Assembly: GCA_024642245.1 (NCBI GenBank)
Contig: JAHEBM010000019.1
Location: 1-56,792, forward strand
Length of the DNA stretch: 56,792 nucleotides
Direction of reading: 5' to 3'
Source of the DNA: Haliea sp.
GTDB lineage: Bacteria > Pseudomonadota > Gammaproteobacteria > Pseudomonadales > Halieaceae
This document shows positions 1-7,973 of the stretch, in pieces (the first letter of the stretch is position 1; every line of letters begins with the position of its first letter). A program made the position numbers and the translations under genes. Under the pieces are notes generated by a model. The model saw only the letters and a program-made list of their open reading frames with translations, had not been told where the DNA came from and made no database searches.

Positions 1-347
1 CCCATGGCGGCGCCGTTGATCGCGACGCAGCTGGGATAGGGCAGGTTCTGCAGGCGATTGAAGTTGGCGTTATTGGTGCCGGTGAAGGGCTTGATCTCGT
101 CCTTGCCGGCGCCGAACAGGCTGGTGAATTCGGTGATGTCGGCGCCCACGATGAATACGGGTTTGGCGCTGGTGACCAGCAGGCCCTTGATGCCCGACTC
201 GGCTTCGAGTGCGTCCAGCGCCGCCGTCAGGCTGGCCACGGTCTGCTGGTCGAATTTATTGACGGATTCGCCCTGCAAATCGAAATTCAATTCGGCGATA
301 TCGCCGTCCAGGCGCTTCACCGAGAGAGAGTCACTGCGGTAGATCAT
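1..347 (-). CDS. fadB: FadB, fatty acid oxidation complex alpha subunit (N-terminal part)
   Basis: Reading the minus strand from an ATG at 345-347 gives an open frame to the left edge, 115 residues, so the 3' end lies outside the window. The N-terminus begins MIYRSDSLSV and contains VNKFDQQTVASL and FIVGADITEF, the enoyl-CoA hydratase signature of FadB. The family protein carries enoyl-CoA hydratase and 3-hydroxyacyl-CoA dehydrogenase domains and works with FadA in beta-oxidation in the cytoplasm. Only part of the hydratase domain is visible, so the dehydrogenase domain cannot be checked; a FadJ-type paralogue is the main alternative. An AGGAC stretch just upstream may serve as a weak ribosome binding site. 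Confidence 0.85.
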   Translation of the reverse strand, partial: MIYRSDSLSVKRLDGDIAELNFDLQGESVNKFDQQTVASLTAALDALEAESGIKGLLVTSAKPVFIVGADITEFTSLFGAGKDEIKPFTGTNNANFNRLQNLPYPSCVAINGAAM

Positions 348-653
348 ATCGATGTCCTGTAGATGTCAGGTTCTGGTGGGTGGAAGTCGCCGTGGTGGTC
401 CGCAGCTTACATTGGCGCGGTCCCCGGCGGGGGCGGGTATTGTAGCGGGCCAGGCGTTCGGAGGGAATCAAAAGTTTACACTGACAACATGGCGATCCGG
501 CAGGTGCCTGCCGATTCTCCCGGGCCTGTTACCGGTGATGGAAACCGCGATGCGCGCAGGGTGGCCAGTCGCGTGTGCGTTGCGCAATATTCACCCTGGC
601 GCAAGGGGCCTGCCGGCTGACTTGTGGCCCGGCTTGTGCTAATTTCGCGCGCT
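348..653. other. Divergent intergenic region between fadB and the redox cluster
   Basis: About 300 bases without a convincing gene. Short frames here have no recognisable product and no good ribosome binding site. It should hold the divergent promoters of fadB and of the lipoprotein gene at 654. I saw no clear FadR, PsrA or CRP operator. Confidence 0.5.
439..444 (-). promoter_or_regulatory. Candidate -10 element for fadB
   Basis: On the minus strand this reads TACAAT followed by a C-rich discriminator, about 90 bases before the fadB start. No good -35 hexamer sits at 16-18 bases, so this is tentative. Confidence 0.3.
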
Positions 654-3176
654 ATGACTACCCTACCCGAATATTTGCGCCGGGCAGCCCTGCCCGTGTG
701 CCTGGTCCTCTCTGCCTGTGGTGGCGGCGGTGGAGGTGATTCATCCACTGTCAGTGGCCAGGCCACGGGCGGTTCGGACAGTACCAGTCCCCCGCCTGCG
801 GTTTCCTGGTACAGCACCGCGAAGCCGCTGATCGAGCGCTACTGTGTTGCCTGCCACACGCAGGACAGCACCCTGGCGTCGTTCTCCCTGGAATCCTACA
901 ACCAGGTACTGGCGAAACGCTCGGCGCTGATCTACGTGCTGGAAAACGGCACCATGCCGCCACAGGGGTACGCGGGTCCGACCGCCACCGAAACAGGCCT
1001 GCTGCTGGATTGGTTGAATGCCGGGGCGCCCAAGGGCGATCCCTCGCAGGAACCCCTGCGCCAGCTGGCGGGTGCTTATACCTACCAGGCCGACGCCCGC
1101 GCCATCATCGAGGAAAAATGTGTCAACTGCCACGAGGAGGGCGGTATCGCGCCCTTCCCGCTGGATACCTATGATCGCGTCAAGTCCGTCAGGGCAGCTG
1201 CCGTATTTGCTGTCGAAAACGGCAGCATGCCGCCCTGGCACCCGACCGAGGGTTATACGGGCTTTGCCGATGCCCGCGCCCTTACCGCCGAGCAGAAGTT
1301 CATATTGCTGAGCTGGCTGCAGGGAAGCCTGGCGGAGGGGAACCCGGGCGATTATGTGGCACCGCCGCGCAAGGTCGTGAAGAGTACGGATGACTACAAC
1401 CTGCGACTGGCCCTGCCGCAGGCGTATACACCCACCCTGCGGCCGGACGACCACCGCTGTTTCGCTATCGAGTGGCCGCTGGAGGAGTTCGCCTATGTGA
1501 CGGGTGTGGACGTGATTCCCGACAAGATAGACGAGGTTCACCACGTCATCGTGTCCATCGCCGAACCGCAGGATGCGGCGACCTATTATGCCGCGGACGG
1601 CGAGGACGGTCGCCCGGGCTGGCATTGCCTTGGCATGGGCGGTATCGGCGGCGCGGCCCTGCCTCGCCAGATTGGTGGTTGGGTCCCCGGCGCCGGGCGC
1701 GAGCCGCCGCCAAAGGGTACGGGTATCGGGGTCAAGCCGGGTTCGGTCATGATCGTGCAGATGCACTACAACACCCTGGTGGCCGAGCCCAAGCCGGACC
1801 AGTCCACTGTCCTGGTGGAAACGGCCGCCGAGGTGGAGCGACCCTCCAGCTCTTTCCTCATAACGGATCCGAGGTGGCTGGCACCCGGTGGAATGCCTAT
1901 CGCCGCGGGTGATCCCGATGCCCATCACGAATTTACCCTGGGCACCAGTGTGCTGGGGCTGATTCGGGGCCAGCCGGCGGGTATTGGCTCCGGCGACCCC
2001 TGGGTGATGCACAATGGTTTTCTGCATATGCATACCCGTGGGAAGAGTGGCCGTCTCACGCTGTTGCGCAAGAACGGCACCGAGCAGGTGATGCTCGATG
2101 TCCGGGACTGGGATTTCAACTGGCAGAGTACCTATCGCTTTGAGCGGGAATTGCTGATGGAGCCGGGCGATCGCATCAAGCTGGAGTGCAACTGGGACAA
2201 TACCCAGGCCAACCAGGATATTGTCGATGGCGTCCAGCAGCTGGCGAAGTACATCGAGTGGGGCGACGGCACCGGCGATGAGATGTGCCTTTACTCTGTG
2301 CTGATGACCCGGCCTGAGGAAGGCTACGATTACAGCTACGCACCCACGGTGCACATCGAAACACCGGTCTACCGCCAGCGCTTTGCCGCGGGTGATCTGG
2401 TGCCGCTGAAATTGCTGTTCAATAATTTCAGCCTGCACGACCCCGGTATGCACGATCACAGCGATCCAGCCCTGCATGACGGGTCGGAGCACAGCGCCGT
2501 CGCGGATGACCATAGCCAGGTTTACGAAGGGCATTACCACGTGTACCTGGATACCGACGATGACAGCGCTGAGCATCTTACCGCCTGGGACAGCAGCTAT
2601 TTTTACCAGCTGCCCGAGGATGTCGAGCCCGGCCCGCATACCCTGCGGGTGAGCCTGCGCGGCAGTGACCACCACGCCCTGGGTATCGAACAGTCAGTCG
2701 AGATCGAAGTGGCGCAGGGTGCCGCCGCCGCGGCTTCAAGCCTGGTGGATGTTGATGCCTGGACCGAGCAGACCACGGCGGCGGACAGTTTTGCCGGCCA
2801 CCGCCCGGCGGACTTCCAGTGTCCATCCAGCAGCTGGTATAGCGAAGACGGCGCGCTGGAAGTGGAAACCGGCTACTGCAACTACCTGTCGCTCGTGCAA
2901 CCCAGCCTGAACGGCGTCAAGGCCGGCGATACGCTGCACCTGGTACTGTGGCATGCGGATCTTGCGTTCGAAAAACCCGCCCGGGCCCATGTCGCCGTCT
3001 CGCTGGCCGGCAAGCCGGTGTGGGAAGCTGCGGTCGATATTCCCAGTGAAGCGGATATCTACGACCTGCGGATCCCGGTGGGCTTTGATGTTCCCGCGGG
3101 CAGTGCGGTGGAGTTCCACTTGCACAACCACGGCTACAACAGCTGGACCTTGCTGGAACTGGAGGTCGAGCGCTGA
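654..3176 (+). CDS. Diheme cytochrome c / copper type II monooxygenase-like lipoprotein
   Basis: An 840-residue exported protein. The start chosen is the ATG at 654, because it places a lipoprotein signal directly at the N-terminus (LVLSAC lipobox, Cys22) followed by a Gly/Ser-rich linker; a GTG/ATG 30 bases upstream would spoil it. Two heme c motifs follow, C64-V-A-C-H68 and C156-V-N-C-H160, each trailed by an NGxMPP segment that could give the axial Met. The central part has the His-rich pattern of copper type II ascorbate-dependent monooxygenases (EVHHVIV, QMHYNT, FLHMHTRGKS). An acidic and His-rich stretch (MHDHSDPALHDGSEHS) and a C-terminal beta-rich region complete it. It is probably a periplasmic or outer-membrane lipoprotein transferring electrons between hemes and a copper site; the substrate is unknown. 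It heads a tight cluster with a TlpA thioredoxin, DUF4266, DUF3570 and ApbE. Confidence 0.8.
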   Translation: MTTLPEYLRRAALPVCLVLSACGGGGGGDSSTVSGQATGGSDSTSPPPAVSWYSTAKPLIERYCVACHTQDSTLASFSLESYNQVLAKRSALIYVLENGTMPPQGYAGPTATETGLLLDWLNAGAPKGDPSQEPLRQLAGAYTYQADARAIIEEKCVNCHEEGGIAPFPLDTYDRVKSVRAAAVFAVENGSMPPWHPTEGYTGFADARALTAEQKFILLSWLQGSLAEGNPGDYVAPPRKVVKSTDDYNLRLALPQAYTPTLRPDDHRCFAIEWPLEEFAYVTGVDVIPDKIDEVHHVIVSIAEPQDAATYYAADGEDGRPGWHCLGMGGIGGAALPRQIGGWVPGAGREPPPKGTGIGVKPGSVMIVQMHYNTLVAEPKPDQSTVLVETAAEVERPSSSFLITDPRWLAPGGMPIAAGDPDAHHEFTLGTSVLGLIRGQPAGIGSGDPWVMHNGFLHMHTRGKSGRLTLLRKNGTEQVMLDVRDWDFNWQSTYRFERELLMEPGDRIKLECNWDNTQANQDIVDGVQQLAKYIEWGDGTGDEMCLYSVLMTRPEEGYDYSYAPTVHIETPVYRQRFAAGDLVPLKLLFNNFSLHDPGMHDHSDPALHDGSEHSAVADDHSQVYEGHYHVYLDTDDDSAEHLTAWDSSYFYQLPEDVEPGPHTLRVSLRGSDHHALGIEQSVEIEVAQGAAAAASSLVDVDAWTEQTTAADSFAGHRPADFQCPSSSWYSEDGALEVETGYCNYLSLVQPSLNGVKAGDTLHLVLWHADLAFEKPARAHVAVSLAGKPVWEAAVDIPSEADIYDLRIPVGFDVPAGSAVEFHLHNHGYNSWTLLELEVER

Positions 3177-3184
3177 ACATCGCC

Positions 3185-3679
3185 GTGAATCGGTGGGCGC
3201 TGCTGTGCCTGCTTGCCAGTCTCGCCCTGCCTGCCATTGCCGTCCAGGAGGGGCAGGGTGCGCCCGCATTTGACCTGCCCCTGTTATCTGCAGGGCGGCC
3301 CGGCTCACTGAGCCTGACCTCCCTGAGCGGTAAGGTGGTTTACCTGGACTTCTGGGCCTCCTGGTGCGGACCCTGCCGGGTGTCATTCCCGCAGTTGGAG
3401 CAGCTGCGGCTGGAGCTAGGACCCCGGGGCTTCGAGGTGCTGGCGGTAAACGTGGATGAGTTTGAGCCCGATGCGCTGCGCTTCCTGGAGCAGGTCCCGG
3501 TCAGCTACCCGGTGGTCCGGGACGCCGCGGGTGCCACCCCTGCCGCCTATGGCATCCTGGGCATGCCCACGGCTTATCTTATCGACCGCGCTGGTACCGT
3601 ACGCCTGGTTCACCAGGGCTATCGCAAGAGCGACGGCGCTGCATTGCGCGACGCCATAATCAAGTTGTTGGGAGAATAA
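3185..3679 (+). CDS. TlpA-like periplasmic thioredoxin
   Basis: 164 residues with a hydrophobic N-terminal signal (ALLCLLASLALPAIA) and the thioredoxin active site WCGPC in an AhpC/TSA-Redoxin type fold (YLDFWASWCGPC, then GILGMPTAYLID with the cis-Pro loop). The start is GTG at 3185, nine bases after the preceding stop, so it is co-transcribed. TlpA/ResA proteins reduce disulfides in the periplasm, often for heme attachment or copper-site maturation. Both roles would suit the neighbouring CXXCH and copper protein or the cysteines of the DUF4266 protein. Assignment to the superfamily is firm; the partner is inferred. Confidence 0.85.
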   Translation: MNRWALLCLLASLALPAIAVQEGQGAPAFDLPLLSAGRPGSLSLTSLSGKVVYLDFWASWCGPCRVSFPQLEQLRLELGPRGFEVLAVNVDEFEPDALRFLEQVPVSYPVVRDAAGATPAAYGILGMPTAYLIDRAGTVRLVHQGYRKSDGAALRDAIIKLLGE

Positions 3680-3684
3680 TAACA

Positions 3685-3891
3685 GTGAAGCAGTTGACCT
3701 GCCTGTTCGTGATGTTGTGCCTGTGCGGTTGCGAAACCGTGCAGCCCTGGGAGCGGGGCACCCTCGCCAAGCCGGAGATGCAGTGGCAGTCGGATCCCAT
3801 GGAAAGCAGCCTGCAGGCCCAGATCAATGCCAGCAAGGAAGCGTCCTCCGGCGGCCAGGGTGCCGCGGGCGGCGGCTGCGGGTGTAACTGA
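3685..3891 (+). CDS. DUF4266 small lipoprotein with C-terminal CGCN
   Basis: 68 residues, GTG start at 3685 preceded by GGAG at 3671-3674. A short signal ends in a lipobox-like LCLCGC, then comes the DUF4266 core (TVQPWERGTLAKPEMQW), a linker, and a Gly-rich tail ending GGGCGCN. The family is uncharacterised but recurs next to DUF3570, ApbE and TlpA genes. The two cysteines at the extreme C-terminus could bind metal, be redox partners of the TlpA protein, or be modified; none of this is shown by sequence. Its stop overlaps the next start (TGATG), implying translational coupling. Confidence 0.8.
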   Translation: MKQLTCLFVMLCLCGCETVQPWERGTLAKPEMQWQSDPMESSLQAQINASKEASSGGQGAAGGGCGCN

Positions 3892-5051
3892 TGGCCGCCC
3901 GTCCAGCTGAAAAACACCCCGCGCTGCTGGCGCTGACTTCCAGTGCCCTGCTGTTGCCCGCCTACCAGGGGGTTCAGGCCGATGCACCCCCGCAGTACAC
4001 TGAACTCGGCATGCGTTACAGCAAGTACGAGGAGGACGACACCCGGGGCAGCAAGACCTTCGGCGGCAGCAGCCAGCGCTATGATATCGACGCCGCCCAG
4101 TTCCACCTGCTCGCTCCCGTGGCCGACAGCTGGTCGGTGGCGGTGGACGTGCAGTGGGAAGACATGAGCGGCGCGTCGCCCTGGTTCGTGGGCCAGAGCC
4201 TGGACGGCGGCCCCAAGGTCGTCATGAGCGGGGCGAGTATCGAGGACACCCGCACGGAAGTCAGCGTTACCACGCGTTACTTTTATGACCGCGGCAATGC
4301 CGGTGTGAATTACGTGCGCTCTGACGAGGACGATTACGACTCCAACGCACTGGCACTGGACGGCGCCTTCAACAGCGCCGACGGCCTCACCACCTACAGC
4401 GGGGCGGTCAGCTATTCCAGCGACAATATAGAGCCCACCCAGGGATCGGTGCCTACCAACACACGCAAGGCGGACAAGGACACGAGCTCTGCCTGGGTCG
4501 GGGTGAGCCGTATTATCAGCAAGAATGCGATCGTGCGTTTCGGCCTCAGTTATACCTATCGCGACGGTTTTCTCACGGACCCGTACAAGTTGCATGACAA
4601 GCGGCCCGGTGAGCGCAACGAGTGGACTGCAAGTACCGGCTACCGGCAGTATTTTAGCTGGCCCGACGGCGCCTTGCAGGCGGATTACCGCTATTTCGAT
4701 GACGACTGGGGCGTGGCGTCACATACCCTGAACCTGTCATGGCACCAGAACCTGGGTGAAAGCACCCAGCTGATCCCCTTCCTGCGCTATTACACCCAGG
4801 GCGAGGCGGATTTCTTCGCCAATGTGGCCGACCTGGACACGCGCTATTACGCGGACGATTATCGCCTGTCCGCCTTCGGCGCCATTTCCGCCGGCCTGCG
4901 CCTGCGGCATGAGATCGGGAACTGGGCGATCACCGCCGTCGGCGAGCGCTATGAGAGCGATGAGAGCTGGGGCCTCTATAACGGCGACGAATCGCCGGCC
5001 CTGCTCAACTACTGGCGCTACTCTTTTGGCCTGGACTATATCTTCAAGTAA
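3891..5051 (+). CDS. DUF3570 outer-membrane beta-barrel protein
   Basis: 386 residues with alternating aromatic and polar strands throughout and a C-terminus ending SFGLDYIFK, typical of outer-membrane barrels. The first 30 residues resemble a signal peptide (ALLALTSSALLLPAYQGVQA). It belongs to the DUF3570 family by layout and neighbours. Residues 90-96 (EDMSGAS) resemble the Dxx(S/T)GA(T/S) sequence to which ApbE enzymes attach FMN, with the first Asp replaced by Glu; this could make it the acceptor for the ApbE encoded next. It overlaps the DUF4266 gene by one base and ends 14 bases before apbE. Confidence 0.75.
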   Translation: MAARPAEKHPALLALTSSALLLPAYQGVQADAPPQYTELGMRYSKYEEDDTRGSKTFGGSSQRYDIDAAQFHLLAPVADSWSVAVDVQWEDMSGASPWFVGQSLDGGPKVVMSGASIEDTRTEVSVTTRYFYDRGNAGVNYVRSDEDDYDSNALALDGAFNSADGLTTYSGAVSYSSDNIEPTQGSVPTNTRKADKDTSSAWVGVSRIISKNAIVRFGLSYTYRDGFLTDPYKLHDKRPGERNEWTASTGYRQYFSWPDGALQADYRYFDDDWGVASHTLNLSWHQNLGESTQLIPFLRYYTQGEADFFANVADLDTRYYADDYRLSAFGAISAGLRLRHEIGNWAITAVGERYESDESWGLYNGDESPALLNYWRYSFGLDYIFK

Positions 5052-5065
5052 GCCCCGGGATCAGC

Positions 5066-5974
5066 GTGGCCGCACTGCACTTTGACCATCGCTTCCGGGC
5101 CATGGGCGGTCCCTGCCGCCTGCGCTTCGATTGCAGCGATGATGCCCGGGCGGCGCGGGCCATTGCCGCCTGCGAGGCGGAGGTTGGCCGGCTCGAGCAA
5201 AAATACAGCCGCTACCTGCCCGACTCCCTGACCAGTCGCATCAATCGCGCTGCCGGTACCCGAACGCCAGTGGCTGTCGACGAGGAAACCGCCGGCCTGC
5301 TGGGTTTCGCCGACACGCTGTGGCAGCAAAGTGGCGGCCTGTTCGATCTCACCGCCGGTATCCTGCGCCGTGCCTGGGATTTCAAGTCCCGCCGCTTGCC
5401 CGCACCTGAGGCCATCGAGGCGCTGCTGCCGCTTATCGGCTGGGACCGGGTGGAGTGGGATACGGGTGCCGTGCACCTGCCCCGGCCGGGTATGGAAATC
5501 GACTTCGGCGGCTGCGTGAAAGAATACGCCACTGACAGTGCGGCCGCCGTGCTGGCGCGTCACGGCATCGACAGGGGCCTGGTGGACCTGGCCGGCGATA
5601 TGGCAGTGGTGGGGGCGGGTTCGGTCGCGCAACCCTGGTCTGTTGGAATACGCCACCCCCGGGACAAGGACCGCGCCATCGCGCATACCAGCCTCGCTGC
5701 GGGCGGCCTTGCCAGCAGCGGTGACTACGAGCGCTGCCTGGTGGTCGATGGCAGGCGTTACGGACACATCCTCAACCCCGTCACCGGTTGGCCGGTGCAG
5801 GGCCTGGCGGCGGTGAGTATTATTGCCGGGCAGTGCCTCGTGGCCGGCGGCAGTGCCACCATCGCCATGCTCAAGCCTGAAGCCGAGGCGCTGGCCTGGT
5901 TGCGGGAGCTGGGGCTGCCCTGGCTTGCTGTGGATGCTTCCCTGCAAAGCCACGGCAGTATCAGTCTCGATTGA
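5066..5974 (+). CDS. apbE: ApbE-family FAD:protein FMN transferase
   Basis: 302 residues with the ApbE core: FRAMGG near the N-terminus, GLFDLTAGIL (91-100), EIDFGGCVKEYATD (144-157), VDLAGDMAV (173-181) and GHILNPVTGWP (233-243). ApbE hydrolyses FAD and links FMN covalently to Thr or Ser of extracytoplasmic proteins. No signal peptide is evident from the GTG start at 5066, so either it acts inside the cell or the annotated start is wrong. The usual metal-ligand Asp of the DxxxT motif is replaced: the region reads VAGGSATIAM, with Gly261 four residues before Thr265. It closes the cluster that begins at 654. Confidence 0.85.
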   Translation: MAALHFDHRFRAMGGPCRLRFDCSDDARAARAIAACEAEVGRLEQKYSRYLPDSLTSRINRAAGTRTPVAVDEETAGLLGFADTLWQQSGGLFDLTAGILRRAWDFKSRRLPAPEAIEALLPLIGWDRVEWDTGAVHLPRPGMEIDFGGCVKEYATDSAAAVLARHGIDRGLVDLAGDMAVVGAGSVAQPWSVGIRHPRDKDRAIAHTSLAAGGLASSGDYERCLVVDGRRYGHILNPVTGWPVQGLAAVSIIAGQCLVAGGSATIAMLKPEAEALAWLRELGLPWLAVDASLQSHGSISLD

Positions 5975-5999
5975 ACCCCGTCGGACAGCAGGGTCCCAC

Positions 6000-6809
6000 T
6001 TATGCCTTGCGGGCTATGACCCCCTGGGTTAACGGCATGAGCTTGTCCAGGATGTGTTTTAGCTCAGGCCCCCCCTGGGTCTTCAGCAGCCGGTGCCAGG
6101 TGGTGCTCCACAACTGGCTCAGCTCGTTGTAGGGGGGCGTGATGATGTCCTGGGCGATGCCCTCCAGTTCGAGGCCCTGCTCCCGCCGGGAGACCCAGTT
6201 GAAGCACAGCCAGATCAACCAGTAGAAGCCCTGGTTGAAATACCGCTCAATCGTCAATCCGGCACCTTCTACCAACTGGGTGAATGACTCCTGGTCAAAG
6301 ACCTGGATGTGGTTGGGCGCGCTGAAATAACTGGCGGGGGCCACCTGTCTTTGCAGTTCCTCGCCTCGTGAATCAGGAACAGTCAGCAGAAACAACGCGC
6401 CCGGCTTTGCGACCCGCACAAGTTCCGCAACGATTTCATGCGGGTTGGGGGTATGCTCGAGTACCTCCATGGCGATTACCCGGCTGACAGTGTTATCGGG
6501 AATATCCAGGGCCGCATCGGTAATCAGGCGTTTGTGAACGCCGCGGGCAGCCGTTTCATGCAGCCGCTGTTCGAGTGAATCCAGCCTTTCCCCAATCGAG
6601 TCCGCAAAATAGATGTCCGCGCCGATTTTGCCGCAGAAAATGGCGGCGCCACCAGCACCGCAACCGAAGTCAAGAACCGAGTCCTGGGCACTTATGGGGA
6701 AGCCCTCGAACAACTCGTTGCTGTCCTGCTGGTACCAGCCTCCCATTACGGCGTCCATGAGGCCGCACATGCGGGAGTCGATGGGGTCAGGTAGGCTGCT
6801 CGATGCCAT
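6000..6809 (-). CDS. Class I SAM-dependent methyltransferase
   Basis: 269 residues, start ATG at 6807-6809 with AGGA about seven bases upstream; longer in-frame extensions to 7229 overlap the divergent gene and are rejected. It contains the SAM-binding motif I VLDFGCGAGGAA, a motif near DNTVSRVIAMEVLEH and a post-motif KPGALFLLTVPD, as in the Methyltransf_11 family. The C-terminal 70 residues are aromatic and may bind the acceptor. The substrate is unknown. It is divergent from a PhyH-type dioxygenase, which could share a small-molecule or lipid target. Confidence 0.75.
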   Translation of the reverse strand: MASSSLPDPIDSRMCGLMDAVMGGWYQQDSNELFEGFPISAQDSVLDFGCGAGGAAIFCGKIGADIYFADSIGERLDSLEQRLHETAARGVHKRLITDAALDIPDNTVSRVIAMEVLEHTPNPHEIVAELVRVAKPGALFLLTVPDSRGEELQRQVAPASYFSAPNHIQVFDQESFTQLVEGAGLTIERYFNQGFYWLIWLCFNWVSRREQGLELEGIAQDIITPPYNELSQLWSTTWHRLLKTQGGPELKHILDKLMPLTQGVIARKA

Positions 6810-7010
6810 AAGTATCCTTGTGATGGTCGTTCCGACAGATTGGCTTGGGCGCTTGCCGACTCGCGGCCCGTGTGCACCATAAAAGAAGTTTCCCGGAAAT
6901 TGAAGCCTTTTCAATGTCTGCCCGCCGGCGCGGCTGCCGCGGATCGACGCTGTATTCGGGTCATGGCGTATGGCAGAATACCCCTGTTTACAGTCGGGAA
7001 AATCGGGATC

Positions 7011-7853
7011 ATGCTCAATGCCCTCCGGACCAGGTTTCGTGGTCTTTTTAGCGCACCTCCTGCGGCAGCCTTGCCGGCCTCGAAAGCCGAGTTGGCGCTG
7101 TTTCGCTCGCAGGGATACTTTGTCCGCGAAGGCGTGTTTTCCGCCGCGGAGTTGCAGGTTTGGCGCGACGCAGTAGAGTCGATCCACCAGCGTATGAATA
7201 CGCTGGCGCAGGCCGAAGGTGCACCGCAACTCGAGGCTGTTGACGACAAGCGTTACCAGCTGCTTGACGGTTCACTGGTGAAGTGGGAGTGGCGCGATGG
7301 CAGTACCGATATCCGCTCGATGGAGCCCTTCCTTTTTTTGCATCCCGACCTGGAACACCTTATCGACGACCCCAGGTTGTGGTTGCCGGCCAAGTCCATC
7401 CTGGGCGTTGACCGGCTTTCCCTGTTTACCGACAAGCTCAATTTCAAGCGGCCGCAAGGTGCACCCTTCCCGCTACACCAGGACAGCCCCTATTTTGCGC
7501 TGGATGGCAGGGCAGTCGACCAGCTACTGAGCCTGCAGATCTATCTCGATGATGTGACGGTGGAAAACGGGTGCCTGTGGATGGTGCCGGGTAGTCATGC
7601 CAACGGCATACTGCCGGGCATCCAGGGCAAGGGCGCGCTCGATCGCCTTTATACCGATATGGAACGCTTTGTGGGAGCTGCACCGGTGCCGATAGAAGTG
7701 CCGGCGGGAAGTGTCATATTTTTTCACGCCCACGTCATTCATGGTTCGAAGGGCAACAAGACCAGCAGCTCCCGCCGGGCCATGGTGATCACTTACCAGC
7801 CGGCTGGCAATAAATGCTGGAAAGTCGATGCGGAGCGCCCGATCCAGATGTAG
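7011..7853 (+). CDS. PhyH-family Fe(II)/2-oxoglutarate dioxygenase
   Basis: 280 residues from the ATG at 7011; an in-frame ATG at 6840 would add residues unlike the family. The double-stranded beta-helix fold carries the iron facial triad H156-x-D158 (LHQDSPYF) and a distal His near 244 (HVIHGSKGN), followed by Arg255/256 for 2-oxoglutarate, and a VENGCLWMVPGSH segment usual in phytanoyl-CoA dioxygenase relatives. It probably hydroxylates a small molecule or acyl compound; the substrate cannot be read. It is divergent from the methyltransferase at 6000-6809. Confidence 0.8.
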   Translation: MLNALRTRFRGLFSAPPAAALPASKAELALFRSQGYFVREGVFSAAELQVWRDAVESIHQRMNTLAQAEGAPQLEAVDDKRYQLLDGSLVKWEWRDGSTDIRSMEPFLFLHPDLEHLIDDPRLWLPAKSILGVDRLSLFTDKLNFKRPQGAPFPLHQDSPYFALDGRAVDQLLSLQIYLDDVTVENGCLWMVPGSHANGILPGIQGKGALDRLYTDMERFVGAAPVPIEVPAGSVIFFHAHVIHGSKGNKTSSSRRAMVITYQPAGNKCWKVDAERPIQM

Positions 7854-7973
7854 TTTCCCGGGGTACCCGCAGTGGTAACCGGCTCTCTTCAACAGCGGCG
7901 CCTGCCGCCAGCGCGCCCTGTCCCGGGATAGTATGTACCGTTCGGCGTGTTGCGCGCACCACGGAGAGTAGCC

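Noticed and set aside
741..2675. Long minus-strand open frame opposite the heme/copper lipoprotein
   Set aside because: Antisense shadow of a GC-rich gene; no recognisable family and low-complexity composition.
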